A program made the translations under genes and the position numbers. A stretch of DNA of 64,000 nucleotides. It comes from Paramicrobacterium chengjingii (lineage in GTDB: Bacteria > Actinomycetota > Actinomycetes > Actinomycetales > Microbacteriaceae). Positions 20,798 through 28,294 of this stretch are shown one piece after another. Location of the stretch: positions 2,170,001 to 2,234,000 of the forward strand of contig NZ_CP061169.1 in NCBI RefSeq assembly GCF_011751765.2, written 5' to 3'. The notes beneath the pieces were generated by a model that was given only the letters and a program-made list of their open reading frames with translations, made no database searches and was not told where the DNA came from. Position 1 is the first letter of the stretch, and every line of letters begins with the position of its first letter.

Positions 20798-20813
20798 CGT
20801 CTGGAAGAAAGTT

Positions 20814-21248
20814 TTAGGCCCTCTGCTCTTGGCAGTCGGGACACACACCCCAGAATGTGACGTCTGCGGTCGAAATAGCGAAGCCTGCAGTGTTCGATGG
20901 CGTGAGGCACGGAGCTTCGCCGATGACGCAGTCCACATCGCTCACGGCGCCGCACTGCGTGCAGACGACGTGATGGTGGTTGTCTCCGATGCGTCGCTCA
21001 TACAGAGCGGGAGACCCTGCAGGCTCGATCCGGCGCACGAGGCCAACGTCGGTGAGTGCCGAAAGCACACCGTATATCGCTTGCAGCGAGGTATCTGGAA
21101 GATCGCGAAGAACCTCATCGAAGATCGCCGCGGCATCAGCATGCTGACGAGTTTCGAGCACACGCAGCACCGTCCGCCTCGGCGCCGTGGCCTTGAGCCC
21201 CGCGTCGCGCAGCGCTGTGCTGAACTCGGCCTCGGTCATCGTGTGCAT
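20814..21248 (-). CDS. Fur-family (FurA/CatR/PerR-like) regulator of katA
   Basis: A 144-residue Fur-family repressor. It has a winged-helix N-terminal half ([20 protein letters not shown], then [18 protein letters not shown]), the regulatory metal-site HHH at 91-93, and two structural zinc cysteine pairs (C96/C99 and C136/C139). Position directly upstream of katA points to a peroxide-sensing FurA/CatR role rather than general iron control. The start is either the ATG at 21248 or at 21239. The first fits a leaderless message: TTGACT and TACACT, 16 bases apart, end six bases before it, and both hexamers sit inside dyads at 21253-21284 that look like autoregulatory operators. Confidence 0.9.
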   Translation of the reverse strand: MHTMTEAEFSTALRDAGLKATAPRRTVLRVLETRQHADAAAIFDEVLRDLPDTSLQAIYGVLSALTDVGLVRRIEPAGSPALYERRIGDNHHHVVCTQCGAVSDVDCVIGEAPCLTPSNTAGFAISTADVTFWGVCPDCQEQRA

Positions 21249-21252
21249 GGGT

Positions 21253-21284
21253 CAAGTGTAACACTTGTTTTGACTCAGTCAAAA
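21253..21284 (-). promoter_or_regulatory. Promoter with two embedded perfect dyads upstream of fur
   Basis: Dyad 1 is CAAGTGT-A-ACACTTG (21253-21267) and dyad 2 is TTTTGACT-C-AGTCAAAA (21268-21284); both are perfect and they abut. Read on the minus strand, the -35 TTGACT lies in dyad 2 and the -10 TACACT lies in dyad 1, with 16 bases between. The A of the ATG at 21248 is the seventh base after the -10, predicting a leaderless transcript that Fur binding would block. Confidence 0.75.
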
Positions 21285-21313
21285 GAACTGGATGCAGTGA
21301 TCCGTCGCCCCGC

Positions 21314-22333
21314 CTATGCCGCGGTGAGTGTCGTCGCACCCGATTCAAACGCGTCGAGATCACCAGTTTCGCCCTCGCGCGATGCACGGCGACCCACAAC
21401 GAGCATGTAGGTGAGGAATGCGGCGAGCGCGAGCGTTCCGATTCCAATCTTGATCGTCCACCCGAGCGTCGGGTTAATCTGTTCCTGCAGCGGCCACGGT
21501 GTCACGAAGCCCTCGACGATGCCCGACATGAAGAGCGCAATGATCAACCCCACGACGACAGTGATCAGGCTTCGCCCCTCGTGAGCGATCGAGTCGAGTC
21601 GGGTGCGTCTTCCCGGCGCAATCCACGACCAGAAGATCCGCAGACCGGCGGCGGCAGCCACGAAGATGCAGGTCATTTCAAGCTGACCGTGCGGGGCAAT
21701 AAAGAGGAAGAAGACGTCGCCCTTGTCATAGGCGAACATGACAGCCCCCGTGATGCCAAGGTTCTGAGCATTCTGCAGTACGACATAGGGAACCCAGACT
21801 CCCGTGATGCCGAACGCGATGCACTGCGCAGCGATCCACGCGTTGTTCGTCCAAACACGTCCAGCAAACGACGCAGCAGGGTTCTCGGAGTAGTAAGAAA
21901 CGAATTGATCGTGCGCGAGCGACGAAAGATCGGATTCACTGCCGAGGTTAGCGAGCACGCGAGGGTCCTGCGATGCCCAGACGCCGAATGCCAGAGCGAT
22001 CAACACCGTCGCTGCGGTCACGGCCAATGTCAGCCACCGAAGCCGGTACAGGGCAGCGGGTAGCTGCAACAGAAAGAAGCGCGGCAACTGCGACAGTGCG
22101 TTACCCGAGGCCCCGGTGAAGCGAAGCCGAACTCTCGAGAGCAAGACGCTGAGGCGATCCCCCACAGCTGTTGATCCCGCCGTCGTCTTGATCGCAGACA
22201 GCTGTGCTGCCGCCCCCTGGTAGCGCGTGATCAGCTCATCGGACTGCGTACCGGTGAGTCGTGGTGTGCGCGAAAGCTCGTCAAGCCGTTCCCAGTCGGA
22301 ACGGTGGGCTTCGGTGTAGGCGTCAAGGTCCAT
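21314..22333 (-). CDS. SpoIIM-like (stage II sporulation protein M family) membrane protein
   Basis: A 339-residue membrane protein of the SpoIIM superfamily, which is widespread in non-sporulating actinomycetes with no known role there. Residues 1-85 are a cytosolic helical region (MDLDAYTEAHRSDWERLDEL), followed by about five to six transmembrane helices with the family-typical FAYDKGDVFFLFIAPHGQLEM between helices. It diverges from an RDD-family gene with their start codons only 17 bases apart. In many actinobacterial genomes these two membrane-protein genes are neighbours, which suggests a joint function. Confidence 0.85.
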   Translation of the reverse strand: MDLDAYTEAHRSDWERLDELSRTPRLTGTQSDELITRYQGAAAQLSAIKTTAGSTAVGDRLSVLLSRVRLRFTGASGNALSQLPRFFLLQLPAALYRLRWLTLAVTAATVLIALAFGVWASQDPRVLANLGSESDLSSLAHDQFVSYYSENPAASFAGRVWTNNAWIAAQCIAFGITGVWVPYVVLQNAQNLGITGAVMFAYDKGDVFFLFIAPHGQLEMTCIFVAAAAGLRIFWSWIAPGRRTRLDSIAHEGRSLITVVVGLIIALFMSGIVEGFVTPWPLQEQINPTLGWTIKIGIGTLALAAFLTYMLVVGRRASREGETGDLDAFESGATTLTAA

Positions 22334-22350
22334 CTGATTAGATGATACCC
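22334..22350. promoter_or_regulatory. Very short divergent promoter gap (SpoIIM / RDD)
   Basis: Only 17 bases separate the two start codons (8 if the alternative RDD ATG at 22342 is used). Minus strand: TATCAT ends nine bases before the SpoIIM-like ATG. Plus strand: TAGATG ends six bases before the RDD ATG at 22351. Any -35 elements must lie inside the opposite coding sequence, and leaderless or nearly leaderless messages are the simplest reading. Confidence 0.4.
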
Positions 22351-23226
22351 ATGAGTGCAGCCGTCTCCTTCTCTCGCGAGGCCGACGAGTTCGTGACGGG
22401 CGAGGCAGTCGCGCTCGATGTGCGTTCGACGAGCTTTCTTCTCCGCGCCGCTGGCTCGATGATCGACGTGCTCGTCTCCCTCATCGTCGGCGGGCTTCTC
22501 GCGCTGCTGTTCGTGACGATGGCGGCACAGACGGGGATGGATCCCGCTGCAATGCAGGCATTTCTGATCTCGATCATCGTCGTTGCAACGATCGCCGTGC
22601 CCACCGGAGTTGAGCTTCTCACGCATGGCCGATCCCTCGGTCGGCTTACCGTCGGGGCGCGCATCGTCAGGGATGACGGTGGAGCTATCGGTTTCAGGCA
22701 CGCATTCATTCGTGCTCTCGTGGGGTTCTTCGAGATCTATATGACGCTGGGTGGCGGTGCCGCTCTCGTTGGCCTGCTGAATTCCAAGGCCAAGCGCATT
22801 GGCGACATGCTCGCCGGAACGTATTCGCAGCATGAACGGGTTCCGCGCGTCAGGCCAGCCGCCTATCCTCTACCGCCGCAACTGGCCTCGTGGGCGCAGA
22901 TCGCCGACGTCGCGAGACTGCCTGACCGTGTGGCACGGCGCATCGCCCAGTTTCTCTCTCAGGCACCGAGCATGACGCCACCATCGCGTGCGCGACTGTC
23001 TCTGGAGCTCGCGAATGACGCAGCGCCGTTTGTCTCGCCTGTGCCGTCCGTCGATCCGATGACGTTTCTTTACGCCGTTGCCGCTCTGCGCAGAGAACGA
23101 AGCTACCGAGCGCTCATGCTCGAGCGCGAGAGGCTTGAGCGACTACGCCCCGTGCTCTCGGGCAACCCGAATGGGTTCCCTGAGCGCCAACTCCCCGATT
23201 CGCAGCCGCGCCCCACCCAGGTTTGA
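22351..23226 (+). CDS. RDD-family membrane protein
   Basis: About 291 residues. The RDD domain (about 25-160) carries the diagnostic residues in RAAGSMIDVLVSLIVGG, HGRSLGRLTVGARIVRDDGG and AKRIGDMLAGTYSQHERVP, with three to four transmembrane helices. The C-terminal 120 residues are soluble, Arg-rich and probably helical. RDD proteins are poorly characterised; some act as Na+/H+ antiporters. The ATG at 22351 (MSAAVSFSREADEF) is preferred over 22342. It is divergent from the SpoIIM-like gene and converges on ahcY with a 16-base gap. Confidence 0.85.
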   Translation: MSAAVSFSREADEFVTGEAVALDVRSTSFLLRAAGSMIDVLVSLIVGGLLALLFVTMAAQTGMDPAAMQAFLISIIVVATIAVPTGVELLTHGRSLGRLTVGARIVRDDGGAIGFRHAFIRALVGFFEIYMTLGGGAALVGLLNSKAKRIGDMLAGTYSQHERVPRVRPAAYPLPPQLASWAQIADVARLPDRVARRIAQFLSQAPSMTPPSRARLSLELANDAAPFVSPVPSVDPMTFLYAVAALRRERSYRALMLERERLERLRPVLSGNPNGFPERQLPDSQPRPTQV

Positions 23227-23242
23227 TTGTGCCGCGAACCCC

Positions 23243-24715
23243 TTAGTACCGGTAGTGATCGAGCTTGTATGGCCCCTCGACGTCAACGCCGATGTAGGAC
23301 GCCTGCTCGGCTGAGAGGCTCGTGAGCTCAACGCCGAGAGCCTCGAGGTGCAGTCGCGCGACCTTCTCGTCAAGTCGCTTCGGCAGCACGTGCACATCTG
23401 TCGAGTAGTTCTCGCTGTGCGTGTGCAGTTCGATCTGAGCGAGCATCTGGTTGGCAAACGAGTTGCTCATCACAAATGATGGATGCCCCGTGGCATTGCC
23501 GAGATTCATCAGGCGACCCTCGCTAAGCACGAGCACCGACCGACCGGTTGGCAGTCGCCATTCGTGCACCTGAGGCTTGATCTCGATCTTGACAACACCA
23601 TCGATAGCGGCAAGTCCGGCCATGTCGATTTCATTATCGAAATGCCCGACGTTCGCGACGACCGCGAGGTGCTTCATGGCCAGCATGTGCTCGGCACGCA
23701 CGACTGCTCGGTTGCCTGTGCACGTGACGACGATGTCTACCTGGTCGACGACAGATTCGAGGGCTGCCACCTGGTAGCCGTCCATTGCCGCCTGAAGAGC
23801 GCAGATGGGATCGATCTCAGACACGATCACGCGGGCGCCCTGCCCGCGCAATGCCTCGGCTGCCCCCTTGCCCACGTCGCCGTAACCGACGACGAAGGCG
23901 GTCTTGCCGCCGATGAGTACGTCTGTAGCTCTGTTGAGGCCGTCGGGAAGCGAATGTCGAATTCCGTAGCGGTTATCGAACTTTGACTTCGTCACTGAGT
24001 CATTGACATTGATCGCTGGGAACAGCAACTCGCCGTCCCGCGCGAGCTCGTACAGTCGGTGCACTCCCGTCGTCGTCTCTTCGGTGACACCTTCCAACTC
24101 CGCAGCGATTCTCGTCCAGCGGTCACCGGATGCCGCAAGCGAACGACGCAGCACAGCGAGCACGACACGGAACTCGTCGCTGTCGGCATCCGACGCTTCG
24201 GGCACCGCTCCCGCAGCCTCGAATTCGCGACCCTTGTGAACGAGGAGCGTCGCGTCGCCGCCGTCATCGAGAATGAGGTTGGGGCCGATCCAGCGCTCCC
24301 CTGCGGCCTCGGCCTCGCTGCTCCAGTCGAATATGCGATCGGTGCACGCCCAGTATTCCTCGAGCGTCTCGCCTTTCCACGCGAAGACGGGAACACCGGC
24401 GGGTTGGTCGATGGTTCCCTCTGTTCCGACCACAACTGCTGCGGCGGCCTCATTCTGCGTCGAGTATATGTTGCAGCTGGCCCAGCGCACCTGCGCGCCG
24501 AGCGCCACGAGCGTTTCGATGAGCACGGCAGTTTGCACGGTCATGTGCAGAGATCCGGCGATGCGTGCACCCGCCAGCGGCTGTGCCTCACCATATTCTT
24601 CGCGTAGCGCCATAAGCCCCGGCATCTCGTTCTCGGCGAGTCGAAGCTGGTGACGGCCCGCTTCAGCGAGCGTGATGTCGGAGATCTGAAAGTCGAAGGG
24701 TGCGGTGCTGGTCAT
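23243..24715 (-). CDS. ahcY: Adenosylhomocysteinase
   Basis: Hydrolyses S-adenosylhomocysteine to adenosine and homocysteine, relieving product inhibition of methyltransferases. The 490-residue length fits the bacterial enzyme. Visible motifs are [16 protein letters not shown] near the N-terminus, the NAD-binding fingerprint [22 protein letters not shown], the [11 protein letters not shown] active-site segment, and the conserved C-terminal LDHYRY ending. It follows manB by 21 bases on the same strand and is probably the last gene of the DUF3499-manB-ahcY unit. Confidence 0.97.
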   Translation of the reverse strand: MTSTAPFDFQISDITLAEAGRHQLRLAENEMPGLMALREEYGEAQPLAGARIAGSLHMTVQTAVLIETLVALGAQVRWASCNIYSTQNEAAAAVVVGTEGTIDQPAGVPVFAWKGETLEEYWACTDRIFDWSSEAEAAGERWIGPNLILDDGGDATLLVHKGREFEAAGAVPEASDADSDEFRVVLAVLRRSLAASGDRWTRIAAELEGVTEETTTGVHRLYELARDGELLFPAINVNDSVTKSKFDNRYGIRHSLPDGLNRATDVLIGGKTAFVVGYGDVGKGAAEALRGQGARVIVSEIDPICALQAAMDGYQVAALESVVDQVDIVVTCTGNRAVVRAEHMLAMKHLAVVANVGHFDNEIDMAGLAAIDGVVKIEIKPQVHEWRLPTGRSVLVLSEGRLMNLGNATGHPSFVMSNSFANQMLAQIELHTHSENYSTDVHVLPKRLDEKVARLHLEALGVELTSLSAEQASYIGVDVEGPYKLDHYRY

Positions 24716-24736
24716 TCGGCTATTCTCCCATGCGCG

Positions 24737-26173
24737 TCAGCTGCGAATGAGAGAAAGCACCTCATCGCGCACAGACTCCATGGTCGCCACATCTTCGCCC
24801 TCGACGTTGAGTCTCACAAGAGGCTCTGTGTTCGACGGACGCACGTTGAACCACCAGAACGGCTCGTTCTTCGGCGTGATTCCTGTTGCAGTCAGACCAT
24901 CCATCTCGTCAAACTCGGCACGACCCTGAAACGCGTCGACAATGCGAGCGTAGGTTTCGGGAACATTGTCGACGGTCGAGTTGATCTCTCCCGACTGCTC
25001 GTACGGACTGAACTCGGCTGCGAATTCGGAGAGCGGCAGCGGCTGCGAGCCAAGCTCCGCGAGAACGTGCATGGCGGCGAGCATTCCGTTGTCGGCACCC
25101 CAGAAATCACGAAAGTAATAGTGGGCGGAGTGCTCTCCACCGAAGATCGCACCGGTCTCACGCATCTGCGCCTTGATGAGCGAATGCCCGACGCGCGTGC
25201 GCACCGGCTCCGCACCGTGCTCGTCGATGATCTCGGGAACGAAGCGCGACGTAATGAGGTTGTGCAGCACCTGAATCGTGTCTGTCGACCCGTTCGAACG
25301 CTCGCGGGCAATCTCACGCACGGCAACGATCGCCGTCACGGCCGATGGACTGACCGGGTCACCCTGATCATCAACGACGAAGCAGCGATCGGCGTCACCG
25401 TCAAAAGCGAGCCCCGCATCGGCGCCGCTGTCAACGACGGCGCGCTTCAGGTCGACGAGGTTCGCCGGGTCGAGCGGATTTGCCTCGTGGTTGGGGAACG
25501 TCCCATCGAGCTCAAAATACATGGGGATGACCTCGACGGGAAGCGCGTCAAGCCCCGCGGCCCTCCCGAGAACCGCGGGCACCGTCATGCCGCCCATTCC
25601 GTTGCCCGCGTCGACAACGATCCGCAGCGGTCGAATCTGCTCGAGGGGAACAAATGTTCGCAACGCACGCGCGTAATCTGCAAGCACATCGGCGGAACGC
25701 TCCGATCCGGGAGCCTCGGTCGAGGGAATGCCTGACTCCAGGTAAGCAATTGCACGATCTCTGATGGCGCCGAGCCCCGTGTCGAACGACAGTGACTGCG
25801 CCCCGGGGCGGGACATCTTGATTCCGTTGTATGTCGCCGGGTTATGGCTCGCCGTGAACATGGCGGCGGCAGCATCCATTGACCCCGACGCGAAATAGCT
25901 CTCGTCAGTGGAACACAGACCGATGGAGACCACGTTGGCTCCCCTGGCCCGAGCGCCCGAGGCGAAGGCTGCGGCGAACCGGGGGGACGAGTCACGCATA
26001 TCGTGGCCGACGACCACGTCGGCTCCGGCCGCATCGATCTCGTCGACGAACGCCGCTCCAACCGCCTCGATGATCTCGTCGGTCAGGTCGACATCGACAA
26101 GTCCGCGCACATCATATGTTTTCACGGCGGCAGTGAGTCGCTCGGCCGCCGACCGTCCGTGTTTCGTGCCCAC
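24737..26173 (-). CDS. manB: Phosphomannomutase/phosphoglucomutase
   Basis: Interconverts mannose-6-phosphate and mannose-1-phosphate, supplying GDP-mannose for cell-envelope mannosides. The alpha-D-phosphohexomutase motifs are all present: phosphoserine loop MFTASHNPATYNGIKMS, metal loop AFDGDADRCFVVDD, sugar-recognition loop FGGEHSAHYYF, and phosphate-binding RPSNTEPLVRLNVEG. I place the start at GTG 26173, which shares one base with the TAG stop of the DUF3499 gene (TAGTG) and has GGAGG four bases upstream, giving 478 residues; ATGs at 26212 or 26251 would overlap that gene by 40 bases or more. Confidence 0.93.
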   Translation of the reverse strand: MGTKHGRSAAERLTAAVKTYDVRGLVDVDLTDEIIEAVGAAFVDEIDAAGADVVVGHDMRDSSPRFAAAFASGARARGANVVSIGLCSTDESYFASGSMDAAAAMFTASHNPATYNGIKMSRPGAQSLSFDTGLGAIRDRAIAYLESGIPSTEAPGSERSADVLADYARALRTFVPLEQIRPLRIVVDAGNGMGGMTVPAVLGRAAGLDALPVEVIPMYFELDGTFPNHEANPLDPANLVDLKRAVVDSGADAGLAFDGDADRCFVVDDQGDPVSPSAVTAIVAVREIARERSNGSTDTIQVLHNLITSRFVPEIIDEHGAEPVRTRVGHSLIKAQMRETGAIFGGEHSAHYYFRDFWGADNGMLAAMHVLAELGSQPLPLSEFAAEFSPYEQSGEINSTVDNVPETYARIVDAFQGRAEFDEMDGLTATGITPKNEPFWWFNVRPSNTEPLVRLNVEGEDVATMESVRDEVLSLIRS

Positions 26174-26382
26174 TATGCCTCCGTCTGGCTTACGTGTCTG
26201 ATGATCTGCCATCCTTGCGGAGTGGAAAGCCGTTCGGTGTGGATTGCGCACAAATCATAGCTGTGCGGTTCTCGTGACAGGCCAAGCGGGCCCAGCACTG
26301 CCATCTGATCGGCGTAATCATAGGTGAGCGTCGAGACGGCCTCTCGGCTACACCCGACTCGGGAACAGATTCTTTCATCCAT
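26173..26382 (-). CDS. DUF3499-family small protein
   Basis: A 69-residue protein starting MDERICSRVGC. It has the DUF3499 signature: an N-terminal C-S-R-x-G-C, then ALxTLTYDYAD-like segment (here STLTYDYADQMAVLGPL), then YDLCAIHTERLSTPQGW near the C-terminus. The two N-terminal cysteines, a third Cys and a His suggest a zinc-ribbon-like fold; function unknown. Always found beside manB in actinomycetes (Rv3258c in M. tuberculosis). An ATG at 26388 would add two residues. Its stop codon overlaps the manB GTG. Confidence 0.88.
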   Translation of the reverse strand: MDERICSRVGCSREAVSTLTYDYADQMAVLGPLGLSREPHSYDLCAIHTERLSTPQGWQIIRHVSQTEA

Positions 26383-26456
26383 CCGCATCAGTTTACGATG
26401 ACTTCTGCTTCCGCACGTCACCCCAGAGCGGGGCTCTCCTGGCCTACGATTGAAAT

Positions 26457-26909
26457 ATGGGCAGACGGATCTCTGGACGAGGCAGGCGGGAGATGTTTCC
26501 ACGCCCAGCGCACCGTCATGACAGGCACGGGCGCTCAGGCAGAAGCTCGGTGCTGCGGCCACCGCTTCGTCCCCTTGCCGGCCGAAGCGATCTGTTCTCT
26601 GTGAGTGTTGGCGCCGCGGCCGAATACCTGCGCGGCGCTTATCCCCACGAGTTGGGCGACGTGACGTTCTTGCTGGCAAGCATGCCGACGTCGGCACAGC
26701 ACGGTGACGGAATCGACCGCTGGAGTATCGACAGGGAAGCACGAAAGATCGTGTTGTACCGGGTTCCTGTGCAACGCCTCACCCGGCTGCATATGAACGA
26801 CGATCTTCACCGACGCATGGCCGCCGAGAGCTGCACATTTCAGGCCGCAGCCGAATATCTCGGCCTTGACCCATGGGATCTCGACCTCGGCGGGCACGAC
26901 CCGCACTGA
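26457..26909 (+). CDS. Metallopeptidase-family (zincin_1-like) protein lacking HExxH
   Basis: A 150-residue homologue of the family occupying the Rv3259 position. The N-terminus is Arg-rich and poorly conserved. The C-terminal half keeps the family pattern REARKIVLYRVPVQRLTRLH and ends AAEYLGLDPWDLD, but the segment that would hold the zinc-binding HExxH reads RRMAAESCTFQAAAEYLG, so no catalytic zinc site is visible. It diverges from DUF3499/manB and converges on the DUF5719 gene with a two-base gap. TACGAT ends six bases before the ATG, suggesting a leaderless message. Confidence 0.7.
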   Translation: MGRRISGRGRREMFPRPAHRHDRHGRSGRSSVLRPPLRPLAGRSDLFSVSVGAAAEYLRGAYPHELGDVTFLLASMPTSAQHGDGIDRWSIDREARKIVLYRVPVQRLTRLHMNDDLHRRMAAESCTFQAAAEYLGLDPWDLDLGGHDPH

Positions 26910-26911
26910 TC

Positions 26912-28294
26912 TCAGCGCACAGAGACGTCGATCGGCTCCGACGCTGGCTTCGGTGCGGTGATGGTGAACGATGACACTGAGTTACCTCCCGCGTAGCTCA
27001 CAACAGCGAGTACACCGGCATCGGGCGTGACGGTCACGGGGCCTTCGAGGGGGTAGGTGTAGGAGGCTCTCGTATCGATTGTCACTGATTCGGTGCCGAT
27101 CTCGACAGTCGCCTTCGTGTCACTGGCGTTGTGGAGCACAAGGCTTCGCCCTGGCCCCGATGCCGCATCGACGACGAATGGCGTTTCGAGTTCTGCCGCC
27201 GAGGCAAACCACGAGAAGTCTCCAGCTTTGTCTTCGGAGACGCTCGTTCGCGCCGCGGCAACGACGGGCTGACTGGCGTCGACGTGAATGCTGTAGCGCC
27301 CAGAAGGCAGATCACCCAGCGGATATTCGCCCACCGCACCCTTTGTGATGTCAACCTCCATCGTCGACACGTCCTTGCCCGACTCGTCGGTGATCGTCGC
27401 CGAGACATGAGTGGGCTTGCCGCTCGGAGAGAAGACGCGCAGCGCGGGGCGACGGTCATCGTATTCCTGCGTGGACGTCTCGGGCTGTCCCGAGTAGATC
27501 TGCACACCGGGAATCGTCGTTGATTCCGAAGGGTCTGCGCCGCGACCGGCCATCTCGATGCCTGCTGGCACGAGGCCGCGAATGGATGACTGTTGCACCC
27601 ACGACTGAATGTCGGCCCCCGTGCTCGTCACGTGCACGACCGGCGTTATCGTGTTGGGCGCGATGCCCGCGAGAGAAACGACCTTCTGCGTTCCTGCCTC
27701 CACAACAATCCCGAGTCCGTTCGGGCTGTCGATTGGGCCGTTCTCGCCGGTGACGGCAATATCGACTGTCGCGTCGACACCAGATGGATTGTTGAGCATA
27801 ACGAGACTTGTGCGACCAATATCGGTCGAGCCCGCGACAAGCCAGGCCCCAGAGCTCGTTTCCTGGCACTCCGCCGCGGCAAACCCTGCGAGCGTGTCCG
27901 TTCCGACGGACTGAGATTGGCTCCCACTCATCGTGTCTGAGGAAGCCTCGGTCGGCAGCGTGAGCGTTGCCGGCCCATGTTCGTCAGAATTCACATCGGG
28001 TGCCTTCAGCCATGACGGATCGACAGAGATGCCTTCATCATCCGAGGCGACGACCTTCGGGCTCCCCACAGGCGTGAGCGCTGTTGCGGCGGCAGCGTCT
28101 TTACCGACCTCGAGCACACTTCCCGGGCAGGTTCGCAGCTGATCGGCTGCCTCAGGAGTCACGGTCGTCTGAGAGGCGTCGGCGCTGTAGTGCGGCAGAT
28201 CGACAACCAGCGCGGCACCGACAAGAACGGCGAGCCCGAAGGCCGTCGCGGCTCCAGCTCCAATGCGCATTCCGAAGCGCAGTCGCTTATCCAC
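26912..28294 (-). CDS. DUF5719 secreted/membrane-anchored protein
   Basis: A 460-residue protein with one N-terminal transmembrane helix (about 12-32, ATAFGLAVLVGAALVV) and a large extracytoplasmic beta-rich region. Family features include SFxAAECQE-like cysteine (AGFAAAECQETSSGAWLVAGS) and repeated hydrophobic-beta segments such as TSLVMLNNPSG and RSLVLHNASD. It starts at GTG 28294, with GGAGG six bases upstream, and overlaps the end of the glycosyltransferase gene by eight bases. The fixed pairing with that glycosyltransferase in actinomycetes suggests a shared role in cell-envelope polysaccharide export or modification, but the function is unproven. Confidence 0.85.
   Translation of the reverse strand: MDKRLRFGMRIGAGAATAFGLAVLVGAALVVDLPHYSADASQTTVTPEAADQLRTCPGSVLEVGKDAAAATALTPVGSPKVVASDDEGISVDPSWLKAPDVNSDEHGPATLTLPTEASSDTMSGSQSQSVGTDTLAGFAAAECQETSSGAWLVAGSTDIGRTSLVMLNNPSGVDATVDIAVTGENGPIDSPNGLGIVVEAGTQKVVSLAGIAPNTITPVVHVTSTGADIQSWVQQSSIRGLVPAGIEMAGRGADPSESTTIPGVQIYSGQPETSTQEYDDRRPALRVFSPSGKPTHVSATITDESGKDVSTMEVDITKGAVGEYPLGDLPSGRYSIHVDASQPVVAAARTSVSEDKAGDFSWFASAAELETPFVVDAASGPGRSLVLHNASDTKATVEIGTESVTIDTRASYTYPLEGPVTVTPDAGVLAVVSYAGGNSVSSFTITAPKPASEPIDVSVR

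Noticed and set aside
24650..25735. 361-codon plus-strand open frame antisense to ahcY and manB
   Set aside because: The minus strand carries full-length enzymes with all motifs; the plus frame shows no recognisable domain.
28283..28292. TTATCCAC DnaA-like sites at about 28290 and 63213
   Set aside because: Both lie inside coding sequence and fall out of Asp-Lys codons; single copies without context are expected by chance.
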